The notes under the pieces: generated by a model
What the model saw: only the letters and a program-made list of their open reading frames with translations
The model's database searches: none
Told to the model about the DNA's origin: nothing
Shown here: positions 43,965-50,756 of the stretch, in pieces
Position numbering within the stretch: position 1 is the stretch's first letter
Layout: each line of letters opens with the position of its first letter
Source: CAYVQE01 sp964633205
GTDB lineage: Bacteria > Myxococcota > B64-G9
DNA length: 50,756 nucleotides
NCBI GenBank assembly: GCA_964633205.1
Contig: CAZWFN010000030.1
Coordinates: forward strand, 1-50,756
Reading direction: 5' to 3'
Translations under genes and position numbers: made by a program

Positions 43965-45284
43965 TCACCGCCCGTGGCGGCCGGACCGGCCGCGGCCCGG
44001 GGCCGGCGCGACGCGCACCGCGGCGCCGTCCTCGAGGTCCTTGGACAGCGCCCGGTAGGGCCCGGAGACCACCTCCGCGCCGGCCTCCAGCCCTGCGGTC
44101 ACCTCGATGCGGGTGTCCGAGGACAGGCCGGTGGTCACCGGCACCGCCTGCACCCGGCCTTGTTCGAGCAGGAACACCACTTCGATCGGCTGACCCTGGT
44201 CGCGCTCGGCACGAGCGGGCGGCTCGCCGATGCGGGCATCCGGGCCGCGGGGCCCGCGGCCCTCGCGGCCCGCGCCGGCCGCGCCCGGACCGCCGGGGCC
44301 GGCGACGACCTCCTGGGGCCGGCGCAGGGTCACGCTCTGGATGGGCACGGTCAAGGCCTCGTCGTGGTGGGCGGTTTGAATCTCGACCGTGGCCGACATC
44401 TGGGGCCGCAGCCGTTTCGTGCCGGTGAGCACCTGGATGACCACCCGGAAGTTGGTCACCTCGGATTCGGTCCACTGGTTGCGGGTGATGCCGGCGTTGG
44501 CGACCTCCTTGACCCGGCCACTGAGCTTCTCGCCGCTGAAGGCATCGACCTCGATGTCGACCTCATCGCCCTCCTCGATCAACACCACATCGCGCTCGCC
44601 CACCTCCACCTCGACCTCCATCGAGGAGAGATCGGACACGTGCATGATGATGTCCTCGCGGAAGTCGCCGCCCGAGGCCCGCTCGCCCTGCTCCTTGTTC
44701 AACACCGTGACCGTGCCGGCGATCGGCGCGGCGATGGTGCACTTGGCCAGGTCCTTGCGGGCCTTGTCCAGCGTGGCCTGCGCCTGCATCAGGCGCCCGC
44801 GGGCGGCGGCCACCTCGGCCTCGGCGATGGCCCGATCGGCCTCGGCCCGCTCCAGCGCCGAACGCGAGGTCAAGTCTTTGCTGAACAGCCCGCGCACCCG
44901 CTTCTCTTCGCTGGCCGCCCGGATCAGACCGGCCTGGGCCAGATCCAAGTTGGCCCGGGCCGTCTTCTCGGCGGCCAGGCTCTCCTGGACCCGGGCGCGG
45001 TAGATCTCGGTATCGATCTCGACCAGCAGCTGCCCGGCCTCGACGTGATCGCCCTGATCGACCGTCAGCTTGCGGATGTAGCCGCCCACATCGGCGGTGA
45101 CCTTGACCTCGGTCTCGGGCCGGATCTTGCCCGATGCGGTGACCACCTGGGTGATCGGCTCGACCCGGGCCTTCTCGGTCTGGACGCGGATCTTGATCTC
45201 CTCTTTCGGCCCCAGGTTGAGCACCACCACCGCGGCGATGGCGCCGAGCAACAACAGGCCGAATGCGATCTTCCACCAACTCAT
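43965..45284 (-). CDS. HlyD/MacA-type membrane fusion protein
   Basis: 439 residues. One N-terminal helix (about 5-23), then a biotinyl-lipoyl-like domain (ADVGGYIRKLTVDQGDHVEAGQLL), a coiled-coil hairpin (about 100-175), the second lipoyl half and beta-barrel domains, and a basic C-terminal tail (GRGRSGRHGR). It would bridge the inner-membrane permeases and TolC in the periplasm. ATG 45284 overlaps the stop of the TolC gene (ATGA), with GAGG upstream. Confidence 0.93.
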   Translation of the reverse strand: MSWWKIAFGLLLLGAIAAVVVLNLGPKEEIKIRVQTEKARVEPITQVVTASGKIRPETEVKVTADVGGYIRKLTVDQGDHVEAGQLLVEIDTEIYRARVQESLAAEKTARANLDLAQAGLIRAASEEKRVRGLFSKDLTSRSALERAEADRAIAEAEVAAARGRLMQAQATLDKARKDLAKCTIAAPIAGTVTVLNKEQGERASGGDFREDIIMHVSDLSSMEVEVEVGERDVVLIEEGDEVDIEVDAFSGEKLSGRVKEVANAGITRNQWTESEVTNFRVVIQVLTGTKRLRPQMSATVEIQTAHHDEALTVPIQSVTLRRPQEVVAGPGGPGAAGAGREGRGPRGPDARIGEPPARAERDQGQPIEVVFLLEQGRVQAVPVTTGLSSDTRIEVTAGLEAGAEVVSGPYRALSKDLEDGAAVRVAPAPGRGRSGRHGR

Positions 45285-46600
45285 GGTCTTTCCTCGGGCA
45301 AATAGGTCTGCAGCAGATCGCCCCGCGCCCGGTGGTAAGCCGCCAAGGCGATGCGCAGGTCGTAGCGCGTCTGGATGTGCTCGACCCGGGTGCGGCGCAC
45401 GGCCAGCTGGGCATCGCGCACCTCGAGCGCGGTGCCCTGACCCAACCGGTACTGCTCGCGGGCCAGCTCCAGAGCATGCTCCGCGGCCCGGATGTTGCCG
45501 CGCCCGATCGACTCCACCGCGGCCAGCTGCCGGACTTCGGTGCGGGCCTGGAACAAGGCCGTCTCCAGCTGCCGGCGCAGCTGGGTGCGCTCGGCGCGCA
45601 CCCGCTCCAGCTGTGCCTCGGCCACCTCGATCCGGCCCTGGGTGGCGAAGCCCTCGAAGATCGGAAAGGAGATGCCCAGCGACAAGGTCATCCGGTAGAG
45701 CCGGTCGAACCGCGAGTAGACCTTGTAGAACTCCGGATCCTGGCGGGTGTAGGCGGCGCTGGCGGTGATGGAGGGCCACAGCCCGGCAGCGGCGATCTCG
45801 ATCTCGCGCTCGGCGATGGTCTCGTCGAGCCGGTTGCGCCGCAAGCGGCGATTGACTTGGGCCAGTCGCGGCTCCAGATCCCCGGCCGGCACCCCAGCGG
45901 CGGCGCCTTCCTCGCTCAGTTCCAGCGCAGCCCCCGGCGTACGGCCCATGGCCTGGTTGAGCGCCGCCAGGCCCTGGGCTGCGGTCATCCGCTGGCGCTC
46001 CAGCGCGATGCGGTCCTCGCCGACGGCCAACCGCGCCCGCGAGACGTCGACCTTGGACGCTGCGCCCAGGCGGTGGCGCTCGCGGGCCAGTTCCAGCTGG
46101 GCCCGGCTGACCGCCAGCGCCTCGACCAGCACCCGCTCCACCCGGCGCTGGCCCAGCAGCCGGTAGTAGGCCTCGATGACCGCCAGCACCAGCTGCTCGC
46201 GGGTCAGCTCGACATCCAGTTCGGCCCGATCGAACTCGGCGGCAGCCTGCCGGGGCCGATGCCAGTAGGCCAGCCCGTCGAACACCGGCTGGCGCAGATG
46301 GATCCCGAAGCCATGCAGATCGTCGGAATAGGCATCGCGTTCGTAGGGCACCTCGGAGCCATCGACGTAGACCGCCTCCTGGCGGCCGATGAAGAACTGC
46401 GAATCAGAGCTCTCCACGAACAGCTGGGGCAGGTAGGTCGAGCGGGCGATGCGCTGCCGGGCCCGCGCGCCGGCGACCCCGCTCTGCGCCACGCGCAAAT
46501 CGGGGTGGTTGGCCAGGCAGTGGCGCAGGCAGTCGTCCAGGCTCCACGGTGCCGGCTGGGCCAGCACGCTCATCAGCAAGGCCAGCTGAGTCCAGCCCAT
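45281..46600 (-). CDS. TolC-family outer-membrane efflux protein
   Basis: 439 residues; ATG 46600 has AAAGGAGG upstream. A short signal peptide (MGWTQLALLMSVLAQ) is followed by SLDDCLRHCLANHPDL, the usual start of OEP proteins, and two repeated helical halves (LVLAVIEAYYRLLGQ; LETALFQARTEVRQL). It forms the trimeric outer-membrane channel of the exporter. Confidence 0.94.
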   Translation of the reverse strand: MGWTQLALLMSVLAQPAPWSLDDCLRHCLANHPDLRVAQSGVAGARARQRIARSTYLPQLFVESSDSQFFIGRQEAVYVDGSEVPYERDAYSDDLHGFGIHLRQPVFDGLAYWHRPRQAAAEFDRAELDVELTREQLVLAVIEAYYRLLGQRRVERVLVEALAVSRAQLELARERHRLGAASKVDVSRARLAVGEDRIALERQRMTAAQGLAALNQAMGRTPGAALELSEEGAAAGVPAGDLEPRLAQVNRRLRRNRLDETIAEREIEIAAAGLWPSITASAAYTRQDPEFYKVYSRFDRLYRMTLSLGISFPIFEGFATQGRIEVAEAQLERVRAERTQLRRQLETALFQARTEVRQLAAVESIGRGNIRAAEHALELAREQYRLGQGTALEVRDAQLAVRRTRVEHIQTRYDLRIALAAYHRARGDLLQTYLPEERP

Positions 46601-46652
46601 GTCGAGCTCCTCCTTTCGCGGCTCCCAACGCCGACACGCCGCGAACCGCCGG

Positions 46653-47330
46653 TCACAGCACCCGGCCGACGGCGGCCAACAATACCCAAGAGCCGACACC
46701 CACCAGCGCGCAGCGCAGCCAGGAACGGCCCATGGCGCGGCCGGCCAGGGCCACCAGCACCCCCGACCACATCCAGAAGGGGTCGAGCAAGAAGGCTCCC
46801 GGAAAGGCCGCTCCACCGAGCAAGCCGCCCAGATCGGTGACGAACAGATCGCCGCTGGCGGCTGGATCCACGGCCGGGTAGTCGAGGATGACCGGTACCG
46901 CCAGCAGCTGGCGCACGGCGAAGGGCAAGCAGGCGTGGGCCATCAGGCGATAGCAGCAGCGGAACCCCAGCCCTTCGCCCCAGGCGGTGTAGGCCAGCCA
47001 CGACAGCAAGCCGAGCAAGACCAACGCCAGCGGCAGGCCCACCAGCCACAGGCCGTAGCCGCCCAGGCGCCGCAGGTTCAGGGCGCGCTCGGCGGCTTCG
47101 CGCACCTCTTCGTCGCTGAGCTCGGAGCCCGCCTGGCCGGCTGCCATCCGGGCGGCGGTGATGCGTTGCTGGGCCACTGGATCGATCCGGGCGTGGCTGG
47201 CGGCGTGGGCCGCCCAGGCCGAGCCGACCAGTACCAGCACCGCCAGGCCAGCCCTTGGCCGTTCGAGCAGAGCGCGGAAGCCGCGCAGCGGGCTGACCAG
47301 CACCCGTCCGATGATGGCCAATTGTCGCAA
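46653..47330 (-). CDS. Yip1-family-like membrane protein
   Basis: 225 residues. The first 35 residues (RVLVSPLRGFRALLERPRAG) and five helices are typical of bacterial YIP1 proteins, of unknown function. The TTG at 47330 is the outermost start; another TTG at 47321 is possible. It lies 52 bases before the TolC gene and is likely the first gene of the exporter operon. Confidence 0.72.
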   Translation of the reverse strand: MRQLAIIGRVLVSPLRGFRALLERPRAGLAVLVLVGSAWAAHAASHARIDPVAQQRITAARMAAGQAGSELSDEEVREAAERALNLRRLGGYGLWLVGLPLALVLLGLLSWLAYTAWGEGLGFRCCYRLMAHACLPFAVRQLLAVPVILDYPAVDPAASGDLFVTDLGGLLGGAAFPGAFLLDPFWMWSGVLVALAGRAMGRSWLRCALVGVGSWVLLAAVGRVL

Positions 47331-47398
47331 GCGTCTCGCTCACTCTCCCATCGCGGCAACGGCGCAGAGAAACGGTTCGCCGGCGCCCGACCGACAGC

Positions 47399-47428
47399 AC
47401 AATATCGCTTGGCCAGAGCCCGCCGCAA
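47399..47428 (-). promoter_or_regulatory. Weak candidate promoter of the Yip1/exporter operon
   Basis: Minus strand TTGCGG (47428-47423), 18-base spacer, TATTGT (47404-47399), 68 bases before the start at 47330. Confidence 0.4.
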
Positions 47429-47440
47429 GCCATTTTCTGG

Positions 47441-47468
47441 TTGCAACCGGCCGGATATCTGCTATGCT
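47441..47468 (+). promoter_or_regulatory. Candidate promoter of the FHA-GGDEF gene
   Basis: TTGCAA (47441-47446), 16-base spacer, TATGCT (47463-47468), 63 bases before the TTG start. It lies next to the divergent exporter promoter. Confidence 0.55.
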
Positions 47469-47531
47469 TTTTGGCAAAAGTGAAACGATTGGCGGTGTTT
47501 CGCCGCGCTGATCGGCCCAGAGAGCAAGGTT

Positions 47532-48479
47532 TTGATCGACGACAAGGAAATCTACACCCTCGACGACGAGCCGGAAGAGGACGACTCGGATCGCACCATC
47601 ATCCAGGGCATCAAGGATCTGACCGGCTCGCTGGAAAACCGGTCCGCCTCGTTCATGGTCATCTCGGGATCATCGGCTGGCAAGCTGTATCGGGTCGAAG
47701 ACCAGCAGCCGATGGTCATCGGGCGGGCCAATGACTGCCAGATCTGCCTGCAGGACGAGGGCATCTCCCGCCGCCACGCCCGCATCGAACGCGATGTCCG
47801 CGGCAACGTGTTCATCGTGGACATGGAGAGCACCAACGGCACTTATTACAACGGCGCACGCATCAGCCGGCAACCGCTGCGCGACGGGGACAAGGTTCAG
47901 ATCGGCTCGACCACCATCCTCAAGTTCTCCTACCAGGACAGCCTGGAGGAGTCGTTCCACCAGAACCAGTACGAGCAGGCCATCCGCGACGGGCTGACCG
48001 GGGCGTTCAACAAACGCCACTTCAAATACAAGCTGCGCGAGGAGTTCGCCTACGCCCTGCGCCACAGCGAGGCCGTCAGCCTGATCCTGCTCGACATCGA
48101 CCACTTCAAACAGGTCAACGACACCTATGGCCACCCGGCCGGGGACATGGTGCTGCGCAAGCTGTCCGAGGTCATCAGCGGCACCCTGCGTGAAGAGGAC
48201 ACCTTCGCCCGGTACGGCGGCGAGGAGTTCGCCGTCATCCTGCGCAACCAGAACGCTCAGCGGGCCTATGTGGCGGCCGAGCGCATCCGCCGGGCGGTCG
48301 AGACATACAAGTTCACCTGGGAAGGCAGCCGCATCCCGGTGACGGTCTCACTGGGCATCGCCACGCTGTACCGCGCCAACTTCCGCGATCCCCATGAGAT
48401 GCTGCGGGACGCCGACGAGTATCTCTACAAGTCCAAGCGCGGCGGGCGCAACCGCACCACCAGCCAGGTCCGCGAGTAA
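47532..48479 (+). CDS. FHA-GGDEF diguanylate cyclase
   Basis: 315 residues from a TTG. An FHA domain (about 45-135) with GRANDCQICL, SRRHARI and STNGTYYNG would bind phosphothreonine. The GGDEF domain (about 155-310) has an intact active site YGGEEF near 228-233 and LLDIDHFKQVNDTYGH. The inhibitory RxxD site is five residues before GGEEF (REED). It therefore should make cyclic di-GMP and be inhibited by product. The FHA domain links it to Ser/Thr kinases such as that at 646-4299 (inference). Confidence 0.93.
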   Translation: MIDDKEIYTLDDEPEEDDSDRTIIQGIKDLTGSLENRSASFMVISGSSAGKLYRVEDQQPMVIGRANDCQICLQDEGISRRHARIERDVRGNVFIVDMESTNGTYYNGARISRQPLRDGDKVQIGSTTILKFSYQDSLEESFHQNQYEQAIRDGLTGAFNKRHFKYKLREEFAYALRHSEAVSLILLDIDHFKQVNDTYGHPAGDMVLRKLSEVISGTLREEDTFARYGGEEFAVILRNQNAQRAYVAAERIRRAVETYKFTWEGSRIPVTVSLGIATLYRANFRDPHEMLRDADEYLYKSKRGGRNRTTSQVRE

Positions 48480-48497
48480 CCGCCCCCCGGGCCACAC

Positions 48498-50666
48498 TCA
48501 GTCCGCGGGGTTTTCCCCGGCGGCTGGGTCCCCACCATCCGCGGGGGTCTCCGCTACGGCCTGCTGCTCAGATGATGCCTTTCCGCCGGCCGGGGAGGCC
48601 GGTGGCAGGTGGGCGGCGACGATCTCGGCCAGATCGAGCGCCTGGTGGCTCTCGTCCAGGTCTTTGGACTTGATGCCGTCGGACAGCATGGTCAAGCAAT
48701 AGGGGCAAGCCGAGGCCAGGGTCTTGGCGCCGGTGGCCACCAGTTGCTCGGTGCGCTCGACGTTGACCCGCGTGCCCTCGTGCTCCTCCATCCACATCCG
48801 GCCCCCGCCGGCCCCGCAGCAAAAGCCGGTGCGCCGCCGGCGCGGGGCCTCGACGAGCTGCACCCCGGGTACGCTGCGCAGGATCTCGCGCGGCGGGACG
48901 TAGACCTCGTTGTAACGACCGAGATAGCAGGAGTCGTGCCAGACCACCTGGCCAGCGCCGTCGCCGCGCAAATCGAGCCGGCCAGCGCGCAGCAGCTCGG
49001 CGATGAACTCGGTGTGATGCAGCACTTCGTACTCGCCACCGAACTGCGGGTACTCGTTTTTCAACGTGTTGTAGCCATGCGGGCAGCAGGTGACGATGCG
49101 CTTGACGTCGTAGCCCTTCAACAGCTCCACGTTCTGCATCATCAGGGCCTGGGCCAGATACTCGTTGCCCAGCCGGCGCGCGGTCTCGCCGCAGCAGCCC
49201 TCCTCGTTGCCCAGCAGACCGAAGCGCACCCCGGCCGCCCGCATGATGCGCACGAAGGCTCGGGTGACCTTGATGGCCCGATCGTCGAACGAGCCTGCGC
49301 AGCCTACGTAGAACAGGATCTCGTGCTCCGGCTCCTCTGCCAGCGGCTTCAGATCCAGCCCCTCGGCCCAGTCGAAGCGTTTGTTGGAACCGATCTGCCA
49401 GGGGTTGTTGTTGGTCTCCATGCCCTTGAAGACCGCGGTCACCTCCTGCGGGAAATCGCTCTCCATCTGGGTCAGGTACTGGCGCATCGGCACGATGACG
49501 TCGAGGTGCTCGATGCCCATCGGGCAGTTGACCTCGCAGGCCCGGCAGGTGGTACAGGCCCACAGCACCTCGGGCTTGATCACCTCGCGTTGCAGCGCGG
49601 GCCGGCCGTCACCCTCCTCCTGCTCGCCGCCTTTCTTGCCGCGCAGGCGATAGACGGTCTCCATCTGGCCTTTGATGTCCTGGATCACCTGCTTGGGGTT
49701 GAGCTGCTTGCCGGTCAGCTTGGCCGGACAGTTCTCCTGGCAGCGGCCGCAGCGGATGCAGGCATCTCCGTCGAGCAGATTCTTCCAGCTCAGATCCTCG
49801 ATGCGGCTGACGCCGAACGAGACGTCCTCGTCGATGTCTTCCTCGTTGAGCATGCCCGCCACCGCCTCGTCCTTGGCGATGGCGCCCCGATGGCGCCGCG
49901 TCCGGAACAGCAGCGCGAAAAAGCCGGCGAATATGTGCCACAGCTTGGAGTACGGGATGTAGGCCAGCCAGAACAGGACCAGCAGGAAGTGCACCCACCA
50001 GACCACGCCGTGGGCGGTGCGCAGCGCCTCATCGGGCGCATCCCAGAACAGCTGGGCCACCCCGTAGCTGACGAAGGAGTACGAAGCCCACCAGGGCTGG
50101 ACCTCGGCCAGGCGCAGCGCCTGGAGCAGATGGCCGGTCAACAGGATGACCAGGATCAGCGCCAGGGTGAAGTGATCGTCGAACTTGTTGTCGAGATGCG
50201 GCGGCCGCACCACATAGCGCCGCAGCCCCAACAGGACCACGCCCAGAATGGCGATCAGACCGAAGACGTTCAGGATGATGGTGTAGGCCCAGTAGAAATA
50301 GGACGGGGTCGACAGGACCGGGAAGCCGAGATCGGCTTCGACCATGACGATCAGGGTACCGATGAACAGGATCACGAAGCCGAAGAACAGCATGGCGTGC
50401 AGCAAGCCGGGCCAGAACGACCGCAGCACGTAGGCCTGGCTGCCGGCGATCCAGCCGGCCTTGACCCCGCGCTCGAGCAGGTGATCGGTCCGGCGGTCGG
50501 CCTTGCCCTGGCGCCACATCGCGAAACGCCGGTAGACGCCGTAGCCGAATGCGATCAGCGCCACCGCCAGCGGCAGGTAGACCTTCAGGTGCGGATGAAC
50601 GATGTTCCAGTACACCTCGCGGAAGGGCAGGTTGGCACCGGCCTCGGCGACGAGCTGGCTGAGCAT
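48498..50666 (-). CDS. Membrane Fe-S oxidoreductase, ETF:menaquinone-oxidoreductase-like (EtfD/EMO type)
   Basis: 722 residues, ATG 50666 with GGGAGG upstream. Residues 1 to about 260 are six helices of the nitrate-reductase gamma type that hold haem b and face the quinone pool. Two [4Fe-4S] motifs follow: CIRCGRCQENCP near 303 and CTTCRACEVNCP near 372. Two CCG domains then appear (EGCCGETARRLGN; CCGAGGGRMWMEE), as in HdrD and GlpC. This layout matches membrane oxidoreductases that pass electrons from electron-transfer flavoprotein to menaquinone in fatty-acid and aromatic degradation. No etfAB is in the window. The last 25 residues are Ala/Pro/Glu-rich. Confidence 0.88.
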   Translation of the reverse strand: MLSQLVAEAGANLPFREVYWNIVHPHLKVYLPLAVALIAFGYGVYRRFAMWRQGKADRRTDHLLERGVKAGWIAGSQAYVLRSFWPGLLHAMLFFGFVILFIGTLIVMVEADLGFPVLSTPSYFYWAYTIILNVFGLIAILGVVLLGLRRYVVRPPHLDNKFDDHFTLALILVILLTGHLLQALRLAEVQPWWASYSFVSYGVAQLFWDAPDEALRTAHGVVWWVHFLLVLFWLAYIPYSKLWHIFAGFFALLFRTRRHRGAIAKDEAVAGMLNEEDIDEDVSFGVSRIEDLSWKNLLDGDACIRCGRCQENCPAKLTGKQLNPKQVIQDIKGQMETVYRLRGKKGGEQEEGDGRPALQREVIKPEVLWACTTCRACEVNCPMGIEHLDVIVPMRQYLTQMESDFPQEVTAVFKGMETNNNPWQIGSNKRFDWAEGLDLKPLAEEPEHEILFYVGCAGSFDDRAIKVTRAFVRIMRAAGVRFGLLGNEEGCCGETARRLGNEYLAQALMMQNVELLKGYDVKRIVTCCPHGYNTLKNEYPQFGGEYEVLHHTEFIAELLRAGRLDLRGDGAGQVVWHDSCYLGRYNEVYVPPREILRSVPGVQLVEAPRRRRTGFCCGAGGGRMWMEEHEGTRVNVERTEQLVATGAKTLASACPYCLTMLSDGIKSKDLDESHQALDLAEIVAAHLPPASPAGGKASSEQQAVAETPADGGDPAAGENPAD

Positions 50667-50699
50667 GGAGACCTCCCAGGGCAGTTCTCCGGCCCGGTT

Positions 50700-50728
50700 T
50701 GCTTACCGAATCGGTTACAGCCTGTCAA
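50700..50728 (-). promoter_or_regulatory. Candidate sigma70-type promoter of the EMO-like gene
   Basis: Minus strand TTGACA (50728-50723), 17-base spacer, TAAGCA (50705-50700), 34 bases before ATG 50666. Confidence 0.55.
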
Positions 50729-50756
50729 GACGGGCCAGGCCGCGATCCGGCCCCGG

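Noticed and set aside
42834..45305. Plus-strand open frame of 823 codons opposite the adaptor and permease genes
   Set aside because: His/Gly/Leu-rich shadow with no recognisable domain; the minus-strand genes are clear MacB and HlyD family members.
48500..48540. CGGGG-TTTT-CCCCG hairpin after the GGDEF gene as a terminator
   Set aside because: It lies inside the last codons of the minus-strand EMO-like gene, the stem is short and no T run follows.

Overview
The window is about 70% G+C, almost fully coding on both strands, with short intergenic gaps and many overlapping stop/start pairs. No tRNA, rRNA, CRISPR array, insertion sequence or phage gene is visible. The gene set suggests a deltaproteobacterium-type or Myxococcota-type bacterium. 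The signs are a WD40-linked Ser/Thr kinase, a Ser/Thr pseudokinase, an orphan GspE N-domain protein, FHA-GGDEF, PilZ and GAF signalling proteins, many Cys-rich redox proteins, and an ETF:menaquinone-oxidoreductase-like protein. This assignment is inference from gene content; no marker phylogeny could be run.

Layout. 1-6394 (+): the tail of a glycine-rich surface-type protein with a strong terminator, a large WD40 Ser/Thr kinase, a YhcC-type radical SAM protein, a long intergenic inverted repeat, and a PHP phosphoesterase with a basic tail. 6420-10698 (-): a zinc-ribbon protein, a membrane-anchored reductive-dehalogenase-like Fe-S protein, RseP (with three PDZ domains) and TsaB. 10900-16232: a GspE-N protein and lipoprotein (+), an HExxH metallopeptidase-like protein (-), an FmdB zinc ribbon, a flavin oxidoreductase and a divergent RlmN/Cfr-like radical SAM protein (+). 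16203-23590: a small unknown (-), then alaS, a membrane spermidine-synthase-like protein and a transmembrane pseudokinase (+).

23607-29525 (-) is the most interesting part. A promoter and a recognisable molybdenum-cofactor (Moco) riboswitch precede moaA, a moaC::MOSC fusion, an ECF-S-like membrane protein, a fusion of an EcfT-like membrane domain with a THEP1-type P-loop NTPase, and an orphan GspC-like protein. A Tat-signal AmmeMemoRadiSam radical SAM enzyme follows from its own promoter. No EcfA ABC ATPase is present, so this may be a Moco- or metal-related transporter with an unusual energising subunit.

29500-34211 (-) is a translationally coupled VWA / DUF4159 / HEAT-type operon. Next come a thiolase (+), an MBL-fold hydrolase, a ribbon-helix-helix-like protein and a PilZ protein (-), then a GAF protein with an exact-period repeat and a DUF4124 protein (+). 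39360-47330 (-) holds a Yip1-like protein, a TolC/HlyD/two-MacB-permease exporter without its ATPase, and a pair of c-type haem proteins with their own promoter. The window ends with an FHA-GGDEF diguanylate cyclase (+) and a 722-residue membrane Fe-S oxidoreductase (-). PilZ, GAF and GGDEF proteins with promoters of one type point to cyclic-di-GMP signalling, but no direct link between them is shown. Several promoters share a -35 close to TTGACA, usually a 17-base spacer, and a -10 starting TA.
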